NCBI GenBank assembly: GCA_028711205.1
Contig: JAQTSP010000063.1
Coordinates: 1 to 11,325 of the forward strand
Direction: 5' to 3'
From: Eubacteriales bacterium
Lineage (GTDB): Bacteria > Bacillota > Clostridia > Christensenellales > SZUA-584
Length of the DNA: 11,325 nucleotides
Shown: positions 1 to 6,527 of the stretch, one piece after another
Position numbering within the stretch: the stretch's first letter is position 1
Layout: the number at the start of each line of letters is the position of its first letter
The notes under the pieces: model-generated
The model's database searches: none
Told to the model about the DNA's origin: nothing
What the model saw: the letters and a program-made list of their open reading frames with translations, nothing else
Made by a program: the position numbers and the translations under genes

Positions 1-1425
1 GCTGTATTCGGCGTTTTATTTGCCTGTCTTTTCACAAAGCAGAGCATGGGGCTGAATATGCTGGCCTTTGTGATACTGATTTATGGATTTGCCTTTTTCA
101 ACAAGACGCTTTTTATCAACAAGACGTTTTTGCAGGAGCCTGTTATCTATCTGTTTTGTGTGCCGGCGCTGTTTCTTGGCGTGTGCCTGTTTACCGGCAG
201 CACGGAGCTGAATGCACTTGCTGTTCTTGTGATACTGCTTGCGCTGTCCGTCCAGTTTCTGGTGTTGTCGGATAACGCGCTGCACAGGTGGGATGAACCC
301 GGGTTTTTGCTCGATCTTTTTTTTGGAGGCCTCAACCGGCTGCTGCTCAGCATCGGTTTCTTTATCACGGGAACGGTCAACAATGTGTTTAAAAAACAAT
401 CGGAAAAAAAGAGGGGCGCGGTGATCGGCGTCTTTATCGGCCTTGTGCTGCTGATACTGATCATACCGATACTGATGCTTGCAGATGCAAACGTGACGCG
501 CATCGTGGACGGCCTGTTTGAGGGTATCGATTTTGGAGACGTGTTTTTATATATCTTTGTGTTTTTTGTCGGGGCGTCTTTGATCACCGGCCCGGTGGCG
601 ACCGCGAACAGGGGCGAATTTACGGGCAAACGGACTGTGAGGGCAAGCGCCGGGAAACGCCCTTTTGAGGGCGTGACGACGGGCGTCGCGTTTTCGATGA
701 TCGGTGTGGTGTATATATTGTTCGCAGCCGTGCAGTTCGGGTATTTCTTTGAGCCAAAGGAAACGATCGCGTCCGTGCTTGGCCTGACAAGCTCGGCTTA
801 CGCCGTAAGGGGTTTCGGAGAGCTTTTGTTCATCACGTGCCTCAACTTTGTCATCATCGCGGCCGCGATGCGGTTCACGGCGCAAAAAGACGGGAAAACG
901 CAGATGTATCTCAAGGTGCTCTACACCGTGCTGATCGTTTTCAACTTTGTCATCATGGCGTCGTCGCATCTTAGAATGCAGTGTTATGAGGCGGCTTTCG
1001 GATATACTGTGGCCCGGTTTCTGTCGCACTCTTTTATGGTGCTGCTGTTGATTTTAAACGCGGTCATGCTGGTGCGTATATTTTTGGGCAAGGTCAAAAC
1101 GGTCAGGCTTTTCATCATCGCCGCGCTGGTCTATTTCTGCACCATCGTAGCCATCAACCCCGAGCTGTATGTGGCGAAAAGAAATATACAGCGTTATGAG
1201 GAGACCGGCAAGATCGATACGGTATATCTGTTTACGTTAACAGGTGACGCGGTGTCCGAAGCGTGCGATTTTGTGACCGCGCACCCGGAGGAGTTTGACG
1301 AAACCGCGCAGAAAAAGGCGGAGAGGAGACTCGGCGCGTATGAGAGTGCATACAACGGCAACTGGCAGTCGCTCAATATTGCCGACAGGAGGGCATACGT
1401 AAAGCTTGGGCAACTGCTTGAGTAG
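1..1425 (+). CDS. DUF4153/DUF4173-type multi-pass membrane protein, 5' end missing
   Basis: The reading frame is open from the first base of the window, so the true start lies upstream; the first Met inside is at 46. About 474 residues are visible. They form many hydrophobic segments separated by short charged loops. The hydrophobic stretches lie near visible residues 18-38, 50-65, 68-85, 110-130, 140-160, 185-205, 225-245, 275-290, 315-335 and 350-370. A soluble C-terminal tail follows. The segment YAVRGFGELLFITCLNF and the tail pattern NPELYVAKRNIQRYEETGKI, followed by a DAV motif, are the kind of conserved blocks I associate with the DUF4153/DUF4173 family of inner-membrane proteins. The function of that family is unknown to me. 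The gene ends 44 bp before the stop of a convergent ABC gene, and no good terminator hairpin is seen between them. Its third-position GC is visibly higher than in the transporter genes. The family assignment rests on recalled motifs, not a search. Confidence 0.8.
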   Translation, partial: AVFGVLFACLFTKQSMGLNMLAFVILIYGFAFFNKTLFINKTFLQEPVIYLFCVPALFLGVCLFTGSTELNALAVLVILLALSVQFLVLSDNALHRWDEPGFLLDLFFGGLNRLLLSIGFFITGTVNNVFKKQSEKKRGAVIGVFIGLVLLILIIPILMLADANVTRIVDGLFEGIDFGDVFLYIFVFFVGASLITGPVATANRGEFTGKRTVRASAGKRPFEGVTTGVAFSMIGVVYILFAAVQFGYFFEPKETIASVLGLTSSAYAVRGFGELLFITCLNFVIIAAAMRFTAQKDGKTQMYLKVLYTVLIVFNFVIMASSHLRMQCYEAAFGYTVARFLSHSFMVLLLILNAVMLVRIFLGKVKTVRLFIIAALVYFCTIVAINPELYVAKRNIQRYEETGKIDTVYLFTLTGDAVSEACDFVTAHPEEFDETAQKKAERRLGAYESAYNGNWQSLNIADRRAYVKLGQLLE

Positions 1426-1469
1426 CGAATGGTGCCGGCATAGGCGATGGGGTATGGGAAGAAAGTATC

Positions 1470-2957
1470 TTAAGTATCTGCTGTAACACATTCAAATAAT
1501 TCGTTTGCCGTTACTGTTTCGCGGTAAAACTGGTGCGTGATCCTGCCATTGCAAAGGGTTAAAATCCTGTCACACATGCCTAAAAGCTCTGAAATATCAG
1601 ATGATATAAAGAGAATGCCCGCATTGTTGCGCACAAATTCGTTCATGATATTGTAAAGGTCACCCTTGCCTGCCAAATCCATTCCCGCCGATGGCTCGTC
1701 CATGATTACAATGGAGGAATAAGTATTTGCACATTTTCCAACGACGACCTTTTGCTGATTCCCACCACTTAAATAATCCACAGGGATGCTTATATCGTAC
1801 ACTTTGATATTCAGCTTATCGATATAGTTTCTCCCAACGTTCTCTACCAGTTCAGGAGAGACAAAGCAAAATTTCTGATAAGGCCGAAGGTTGCTTAAGG
1901 AAATATTAAAGCTGATATCGCGAGTTTGAAACAACCCATTTTGAAAGTCGTTGCTGATATAACCAATTCCGCACCTTACAGCGTGATAGGGGCTTCGAAT
2001 GTGGATCTTATCTGTAGAAGAGATATAGATATCTCCCTTATCGGGGGTTAGCGCACCATACAACGTTTTTGCAAGCGTTGAGCGACCGGAGCCGGCTGCG
2101 CCAGCCAGCCCGAGTATCTCGCCACGGCGCAGGGTAAAGCTGATATCGTGCAGGATATTTGCATAGGATAAGTTGCTTACACGCAACAACTCGTCGCCCA
2201 GTTTTATTTGCAGCTTAGGATAAGAGGAGGTTTGTATGATGCCAAAAAGTTTAGCAACCAAGCCGTCAAAATCGCACTCGGCAATGCTTACCACTTCTGT
2301 AATCGTACAATTCTTCATGATAGAGGCGCGGTCACATATCTGTGTAACCTCATCAAGTTTATGCGTGATGTAAATAATGGAGATGCCCTGCTGTTTCATT
2401 TTTAGCAACAGCTCCAAAAACAGCTCTCTGTATCGGTTGTCCAGCACTTCGGTGGGCTCATCCAGTATCACCACCCTTGGATTTGCGGCAAGGATACGTA
2501 AAACCTGCACCAATTGACGCTCGGCTAACCCGAGTGTATCGATGTTGTCATGTGCACTTAACGGGATGCCCAACTCACTAAGCAATTTTTGTGTGCGGGC
2601 ATATAGGTTAGATCTATCGATGAAGCTGAGGTATTTAGGCTCGTGATTTGTCCAAATATTATGCGCAATATCTGTGTTTGTGTATAGCAATATCTCCTGC
2701 GAAAGCATGGCAATCCCCAACCTGCCGGCCTGTTGTGGAGATTTGATCTTTACGGGCATACCCTCAAAGAGTATCTCTCCCGAATCCATGCTTTGAATGC
2801 CGTATAAGATGTTCATTAGCACGGTTTTACCGCTGCCGTTCTTGCCCAAAAGCGCGTGAATCTCGCCCTGCCTGAGCTCAAAATCAACATCATGCAGCAC
2901 TTGAAGCTTGTCGAAGCTTTTACATATCTTCTTAAGTTGTAAAATACAATCAGCCAT
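1470..2957 (-). CDS. Sugar-type (CUT2, RbsA-like) ABC transporter ATP-binding protein, two nucleotide-binding domains
   Basis: At 495 aa it has the normal length of a fused RbsA/MglA-type ATPase, which powers import from the cytoplasmic side of the membrane. Domain 1 has an intact Walker A (GKNGSGKT, residues 38-45), Q-loop Q87, Walker B ending DE at 166-167 and switch H199. Its signature is LGLAERQ at 142-148 instead of an LSxGQ-like motif. Domain 2 has GAAGSGRST at 286-294, with Arg in place of the Walker Lys. It also has a perfect LSGGNQQ (396-402) and DE at 420-421. The PEDR motif common in domain 2 of this family is replaced by SNDF near 335-338. The gene starts 9 bp after the DeoR regulator gene stops and is surely cotranscribed with it. 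No permease or receptor gene accompanies it on this strand. It may serve the divergent importer at 5243-9972; that is inference. Confidence 0.93.
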   Translation of the reverse strand: MADCILQLKKICKSFDKLQVLHDVDFELRQGEIHALLGKNGSGKTVLMNILYGIQSMDSGEILFEGMPVKIKSPQQAGRLGIAMLSQEILLYTNTDIAHNIWTNHEPKYLSFIDRSNLYARTQKLLSELGIPLSAHDNIDTLGLAERQLVQVLRILAANPRVVILDEPTEVLDNRYRELFLELLLKMKQQGISIIYITHKLDEVTQICDRASIMKNCTITEVVSIAECDFDGLVAKLFGIIQTSSYPKLQIKLGDELLRVSNLSYANILHDISFTLRRGEILGLAGAAGSGRSTLAKTLYGALTPDKGDIYISSTDKIHIRSPYHAVRCGIGYISNDFQNGLFQTRDISFNISLSNLRPYQKFCFVSPELVENVGRNYIDKLNIKVYDISIPVDYLSGGNQQKVVVGKCANTYSSIVIMDEPSAGMDLAGKGDLYNIMNEFVRNNAGILFISSDISELLGMCDRILTLCNGRITHQFYRETVTANELFECVTADT

Positions 2958-2966
2958 GCGCGTTTC

Positions 2967-3740
2967 TCACAATAATTCAAACGCGGTATAAAGCTTGATG
3001 TTATTTTCAAAGCAATACCGCTTATAAGAATCGTCTATGCTTTGGTTGGTAACGATCATTTGTGCCATGGTCAGCGGGCCAACCTTCGAAAGCGCTGCAT
3101 AGTCAAACTTTGTGTGATCGGCCATTACGATTACCTCGTTTGCAATGGAGGCTACTTTTTTGCAGAGCAGCGAAGCTGAGAAAGAAGAGACAGTAAAGCC
3201 TATTTTTATATTGACACCTTGCATATTTAAAAAGGCCTTGTCCACAAAGACATGCTCTAAACATATTTCAGAGATTTCGCCTGCGAGCTGTGTGCCGGCA
3301 TCTTGTAGCTGCCCACCAATCACGATGATACGCGATACCTGTGCGTCGCGCAGGTTCGCTGCTACAGCAATATCGTTGGTGAGCACTGTGATATCTGAAA
3401 ACGTACCAAGCTGCTGTGCGATATATTCAGAAATTGCGCCACCGCTTAAAAATATCGCTTCGCCATCCTTGATAAGATTTGTGGCGATGGATGCCACCAT
3501 CTTTTCGTCGCTAGTACGCTTATCGTTTTGCACCTCTGAAAACGTTTTGGGCAACAAGGTCTCGTTCAGCACAGCGCCGCCATATGTTTTCGTTAAAAAG
3601 CCCTGTTGTTCGAGCTTGTCAAAATCCCGGCGGATGGTGGTCTCGGACACGCCGAAGAACCTGCTCAGGTATAATACGTCTATGCTCTTTTTTTCGTACA
3701 AGATCTGCTTAATTCTTTGATGGCGTTCATAAGCAAACAT
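2967..3740 (-). CDS. DeoR-family transcriptional regulator
   Basis: This 257-aa protein has the standard DeoR length and layout. An N-terminal winged helix-turn-helix (about residues 5-57) carries the family hallmark FGVSETTIRRDFDKLEQQG and ends in the wing motif YGGAV. The C-terminal sensor domain (about 75-250) has TVLTND near 120, a GGQLQ turn and VDKAFLNMQGV. DeoR proteins usually repress catabolic or transport genes and release DNA on binding a phosphorylated sugar. The loop that normally reads D/GxGTT is here FLSGGAIS (97-104), so the effector may differ. The start at 3740 is preceded by a GGGG-containing stretch about 6 bases upstream and fits the family's usual N-terminus. It is first gene of the leftward unit, transcribed from a promoter with palindromes over the -35 and start point. 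That suggests self-control, and probably control of the divergent operon too (inference). Confidence 0.93.
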   Translation of the reverse strand: MFAYERHQRIKQILYEKKSIDVLYLSRFFGVSETTIRRDFDKLEQQGFLTKTYGGAVLNETLLPKTFSEVQNDKRTSDEKMVASIATNLIKDGEAIFLSGGAISEYIAQQLGTFSDITVLTNDIAVAANLRDAQVSRIIVIGGQLQDAGTQLAGEISEICLEHVFVDKAFLNMQGVNIKIGFTVSSFSASLLCKKVASIANEVIVMADHTKFDYAALSKVGPLTMAQMIVTNQSIDDSYKRYCFENNIKLYTAFELL

Positions 3741-3783
3741 TTCTAACCCCGATACTGCTTTGATAAAGTTTTATGGATGCATG

Positions 3784-3795
3784 TTTGTGTACAAA
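3784..3795. promoter_or_regulatory. Operator-like palindrome at the leftward start point
   Basis: TTTGTGTACAAA has perfect 5-bp arms (TTTGT/ACAAA) around a 2-bp centre. It covers the predicted transcription start of the regulator gene, a usual place for a repressor site. The half-site TTTGT/ACAAA recurs in the palindrome at 3820-3836, although the spacing of the halves differs. Binding by the DeoR-type protein is inference. Confidence 0.4.
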
Positions 3796-3798
3796 TTA

Positions 3799-3827
3799 AG
3801 TATAACATACTTTTTATTATTTGTATA
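3799..3827 (-). promoter_or_regulatory. Promoter for the deoR-family gene and ATPase (leftward)
   Basis: On the minus strand a -10 box TATACT (3799-3804) is preceded directly by TGT, giving an extended -10. Exactly 17 bp upstream is TATACA (3822-3827), 4 of 6 matches to the -35 consensus. Transcription would begin near 3792, leaving an untranslated leader of about 50 bases before the start codon at 3740. The -35 box lies inside the left arm of the palindrome at 3820-3836, and the start point lies inside the palindrome at 3784-3795. Confidence 0.6.
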
Positions 3828-3836
3828 TTATACAAA
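3820..3836. promoter_or_regulatory. Operator-like perfect palindrome over the leftward -35
   Basis: TTTGTATATTATACAAA is a perfect inverted repeat with 8-bp arms and a single central base. It overlaps the -35 box of the leftward promoter. Its outer halves (TTTGT/ACAAA) match those of the palindrome at 3784-3795. Centre-to-centre distance is about 38-39 bp. It is the best candidate for the autoregulatory site of the adjacent DeoR-family protein. Confidence 0.5.
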
Positions 3837-3853
3837 TTATATCTTGATTTTGC

Positions 3854-3888
3854 TCAATTAAAAAATGAAAGCGGCTGTTTTTAATTGA
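3854..3888. repeat. 11-bp perfect inverted repeat in the divergent control region
   Basis: TCAATTAAAAA (3854-3864) and TTTTTAATTGA (3878-3888) are perfect complements around a 13-base centre containing GAAAGCGGCTG. It lies between the two opposed promoters, about 70 bp upstream of the rightward -35. The arms are purely A/T except for one C/G, so an RNA hairpin would be weak. A protein-binding site is the likelier reading. Confidence 0.5.
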
Positions 3889-3910
3889 ACCATTATTGAA
3901 TAATACATAA

Positions 3911-3930
3911 AAATGCAACAAAATGCAACA
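3911..3930. repeat. 10-bp direct repeat upstream of the rightward promoter
   Basis: AAATGCAACA occurs twice head to tail (3911-3920 and 3921-3930), a spacing of about one helical turn. The pair ends 26 bp upstream of the rightward -35 box, in an A/T-rich stretch that could also act as an UP element. Tandem direct repeats at this position are typical of activator sites, but no binding protein can be named. Confidence 0.4.
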
Positions 3931-3956
3931 AATATATAAAATAGAGCAAAAATTCG

Positions 3957-3985
3957 TTGACAAACATACATGTATATAGTATTAT
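3957..3985 (+). promoter_or_regulatory. Strong sigma-A-type promoter for the M24/transporter operon, with internal palindrome
   Basis: A perfect -35 TTGACA (3957-3962) is followed by exactly 17 bp and a -10 TATTAT (3980-3985, 5 of 6). Transcription would start near 3992. The spacer contains the perfect 10-bp palindrome ATACATGTAT (3966-3975), a classic position for a blocking repressor. Because the first in-frame ATG of the downstream gene (3970) lies inside this promoter, it cannot be the start of the transcript made here. Confidence 0.75.
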
Positions 3986-4028
3986 CTACCTTGTACCAAA
4001 CAAAACATCAAAATAATTCAAGAATGAT

Positions 4029-4034
4029 AAGGAG
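4029..4034 (+). promoter_or_regulatory. AAGGAG ribosome-site candidate that bears on the M24 start
   Basis: AAGGAG lies 16 bases before the ATG at 4051 and only 4 bases before an in-frame CTG at 4039, so neither spacing is ideal. A second GGCGGAG (4041-4047) stands 3 bases before the ATG at 4051. The ATG at 4024 has no site upstream. The start of the gene is therefore uncertain between 4024, 4039 and 4051. Confidence 0.35.
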
Positions 4035-4050
4035 ATATCTGGCGGAGACG

Positions 4051-5211
4051 ATGGGACATCATCAGCGGCTATTTACAGCGATGGAAGAACAAAGCATTGA
4101 TGCGCTTTTACTATGCGGGCAGGGAAATGTTACCTATTGCAGCGGCTATGAAACGCCTGTGGCCCATGGCGCTATGGCAGACATGTGCGGAGGAGTACTC
4201 TCCTTCGTGTTTGTAGACGGTAAAACGCATGAAATTATACTGGTAGTTCCTGCACAGTTTTATACGGCTGCCAAGCAGTGCACCGGTGTAGACGAGGTGT
4301 TGAGCTTTGAGGTCTTTCATTTTTTTCACAAAGTGGAAGGCATACAGGCGCTTCAGGATTGTTTTAAAGAGCTTTTTGCACGCCGCATAAAGGAAGCAAA
4401 GCGTGTAGGAATAGAAGTGAAAAGGCTCCCTGTGCTGATTGCAAGCATGCTTGTGGAGCAGGTAAGAAATCTGCAGATGATCGATGTGGAAGAGATGATG
4501 CTTGATGCGCGCCGGGTGAAGTCCCCTCGCGAGATAGAACTGATTGCTCATGCCGCGCGCATTGAGGACGCCGGGCAGAAATGTATGCGCGAGCATATGC
4601 ACCGTGGCGGCAGCACAACAGAGCTTGACATTTGGGCAGACCTCTGCCTGGCCATGAACAAGGCAGCCGGTCAAAACCTATTTGTGGTCGGCGACCTTGC
4701 AACAGGCCCACGTACAAATGATTTATATACGGCGCTTGGCCCAAAGGAGCGCACTATACAAAGGGGCGATACGTGCTTGCTGGATATCAGCATACGCCTC
4801 AATGGTTACTGGTGTGATTGCGCCAACACCTTTGTATTCGGGGCGGAGCCAAATGCAGAACAACAGAGATATTATAGCGCGGTTCATGAGGCGTATTTGG
4901 CGGGGATGGAGCAGCTTCTGCCGGGCAACTGTATGAGTGAGGTAAACAGAGCGATGACAGAGGTGTTCAAAAAGTATCGTATGGAGCCGGTTGTCTACGG
5001 CGGACATCAGATTGGTTGCGGGGTCAACGATGATGAACGCATTACCTGTTATGCCCAAGGGGTGCTGGAGGCAGGCATGGTGGTATGTATCGAACCACAA
5101 AGCTATTCGGGTAATGCGGGGGCAACGGGTGTAAGGCTCGAGCGTGTGATACACGTTACGGAACGTGGCCCGGTGGAATTAAATTCATTTGAGTGGGGGA
5201 TAACCCTTTAA
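4051..5211 (+). CDS. M24-family metallohydrolase (Xaa-Pro peptidase / creatinase-like fold)
   Basis: The protein is 386 aa from the ATG at 4051. An N-terminal creatinase-like domain includes IDALLLCGQGNVTYCSGY. A C-terminal pita-bread domain begins near residue 160. The five metal ligands of the family are all visible: D245 and D256 (in LLDISIRLNGYWCDCANTF), H319 (GGHQIG), E348 (CIEPQS) and E364 (VRLERV). It is therefore probably an active di-metal hydrolase in the cytoplasm; there is no signal peptide. The second His of prolidases (IHEP) is replaced by VNDD. M24 members cleave X-Pro peptides, but relatives act on ectoine, creatine or DMSP, so the substrate is open. The start at 4051 is chosen because the family begins shortly before this block and because the in-frame ATG at 3970 sits within the promoter. 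It is first gene of the importer operon, 31 bp before the receptor gene. Confidence 0.9.
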   Translation: MGHHQRLFTAMEEQSIDALLLCGQGNVTYCSGYETPVAHGAMADMCGGVLSFVFVDGKTHEIILVVPAQFYTAAKQCTGVDEVLSFEVFHFFHKVEGIQALQDCFKELFARRIKEAKRVGIEVKRLPVLIASMLVEQVRNLQMIDVEEMMLDARRVKSPREIELIAHAARIEDAGQKCMREHMHRGGSTTELDIWADLCLAMNKAAGQNLFVVGDLATGPRTNDLYTALGPKERTIQRGDTCLLDISIRLNGYWCDCANTFVFGAEPNAEQQRYYSAVHEAYLAGMEQLLPGNCMSEVNRAMTEVFKKYRMEPVVYGGHQIGCGVNDDERITCYAQGVLEAGMVVCIEPQSYSGNAGATGVRLERVIHVTERGPVELNSFEWGITL

Positions 5212-5242
5212 CTCAATTACTATAAGAAAAGGAGAAAAAGAT

Positions 5243-6385
5243 ATGAAAAAAGGCGTAATAATCATTTTTGCGCTCATGCTACTGGTATCGCTATTAGCAT
5301 CGTGCGCGGAGTCGACGACATCACAATCTACGGAGGCATCTGAAGGCCCCGAAGAAACGGGAACCACAGACACGTCGTCGGCTACCGAAACGACAATAAA
5401 ATGGCGGGTCGCTCTTTCAAACTCGTATGTTGGCAACGACTGGCGGCAGAATATGCAGAAGGTTGCCACCTATGTTGCGGGATCTGATGTTTGGAAGGAT
5501 CGTGTAACGCTGGATATCATCAATTGTGAAAATACGGCAGAAGCACAGTCGGCGTCTATTGATGCGCTGATTCTGGAAGAATATGATGCGATCTTGATTG
5601 ACGCAGCCTCTGCAACGGCGCTTAACCCGGCCTTGCAACGTGCTCTGGATGCAGGAATCGTGGTGGTATCCTTTGACCAGGTGGTTGAAATGGATGGCGT
5701 TGTAAAATACGGCATCAGCTACGATAAGCTTGCAGCAGAACTGGCAAAATATCTGGTGGAAGCAATAGGTGGAGAAGGGAACATCGTGGTAGACAGAGGG
5801 CTTGCGGGTGCATCCGGATCCGTTCCGCTCTATGATGCGGCAATGGCAGTATTTGATCAGTATCCAGAAATTGTAGTGGTCGCTGAGTTTGATTCCAACT
5901 TTGCTGAAGGGGATACCCTGACAGGCATGCAGGCTGCACTTGCGGCGAATCCAAAAATTGATGCAGTATATACCCAAGGGTATGTTGCGCCTGTCATACA
6001 GGCATTGCAAGAGGCAGGGCATGAAATGGTTCCTATTGCCGGGTGGAACTATAACGGCAGTGTCATGGCGCTTGCCGAAAACGATTGCGACGGCGTCATT
6101 GCTTGCTGCGGAACAGGCTATGGCGCAGATGCACTTGCGCTTGCCGTTCAGATGCTTGAAGGAAAAGACGATTACCCAACAGGAGCAACCGAAAAGATTG
6201 AAGCAAACTGGTATTTGGCAGTCATGGATATGGATACTGCTGCAAATGCGAATCTGTCCGTAAACTATGAAATGATCGAAGAAGACGTCAACTGGTGGTC
6301 GGATATGCCTCCGGGATTCCAGCCGCCGGACCTTCTCGATATTGTCGGAGACATCGATATCCCAAACAGCTTATTTACTGAATAG
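5243..6385 (+). CDS. Substrate-binding lipoprotein of a CUT2 (sugar-type) ABC importer
   Basis: This 380-aa protein begins with a lipoprotein signal peptide: KK, a hydrophobic core, then the lipobox LASC with Cys21 as the lipidation site. A Ser/Thr/Glu-rich tether follows (22-51). Next comes a periplasmic-binding-protein type 1 domain of the RbsB class, with WRVALSNSYVGNDWRQNM at its start, YDAILIDAAS and the FDQ segment. The GNDWR block is one I associate with a subgroup of sugar-type receptors whose ligand I cannot name. The protein would be anchored outside the membrane and deliver ligand to the two permeases. The start is well supported by AAGGAG at 5229-5234, 8 bases before ATG. The gene lies between the M24 gene and the ATPase gene and is followed by a strong stem-loop that may protect its mRNA. 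Confidence 0.95.
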   Translation: MKKGVIIIFALMLLVSLLASCAESTTSQSTEASEGPEETGTTDTSSATETTIKWRVALSNSYVGNDWRQNMQKVATYVAGSDVWKDRVTLDIINCENTAEAQSASIDALILEEYDAILIDAASATALNPALQRALDAGIVVVSFDQVVEMDGVVKYGISYDKLAAELAKYLVEAIGGEGNIVVDRGLAGASGSVPLYDAAMAVFDQYPEIVVVAEFDSNFAEGDTLTGMQAALAANPKIDAVYTQGYVAPVIQALQEAGHEMVPIAGWNYNGSVMALAENDCDGVIACCGTGYGADALALAVQMLEGKDDYPTGATEKIEANWYLAVMDMDTAANANLSVNYEMIEEDVNWWSDMPPGFQPPDLLDIVGDIDIPNSLFTE

Positions 6386-6410
6386 TAACCTCCTATATTA
6401 TTCTAATGGA

Positions 6411-6461
6411 AAGGCAGACGCATTGCCCTGCTCATGCAGCGCAGGGCGATGTGCCTGCCTT
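6411..6461 (+). promoter_or_regulatory. Long intercistronic stem-loop after the receptor gene
   Basis: Bases 6411-6431 pair with 6441-6461 around a 9-base loop. The 21-bp stem has one mismatch and two G-U pairs, and the blocks AAGGCAG/CTGCCTT and GCCCTGC/GCAGGGC are perfect. No run of T follows, so it is unlikely to be a full terminator. Its place, between a receptor gene and the rest of its transporter, is where many bacteria carry a hairpin that stabilises the upstream mRNA and raises receptor levels over the membrane parts. That role is inferred here. Confidence 0.65.
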
Positions 6462-6527
6462 CTATACTAAAAATATAGATCGCTGTGCAGTGATTGATCG
6501 AAAATAATCAGCAAAGGGGGGAGTATA

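Noticed and set aside
547..1029. Long opposite-strand frame inside the DUF4153/DUF4173-type gene
   Set aside because: It is the complement of a GC-rich membrane-protein gene, has a low-complexity charged product, no ribosome site and no recognisable motif.
3866..3882. Full CcpA cre site in the divergent region
   Set aside because: Only the left half matches. The right half has several mismatches, so it is not called as a feature.
3970..4050. Extension of the M24 protein to the ATG at 3970
   Set aside because: That ATG lies between the -35 and -10 boxes of a near-consensus promoter and has no ribosome site. The added residues are low-complexity and do not fit the family N-terminus.
3992..4050. 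Riboswitch in the leader of the M24 operon
   Set aside because: The predicted leader is only about 59 bases, A-rich, with no strong stem or terminator.
6411..6461. Stem-loop after the receptor gene as an operon terminator
   Set aside because: The stem is strong but is followed by CTATACTAAAAA with no T-run, and the ATPase and permeases that complete the importer lie downstream on the same strand.
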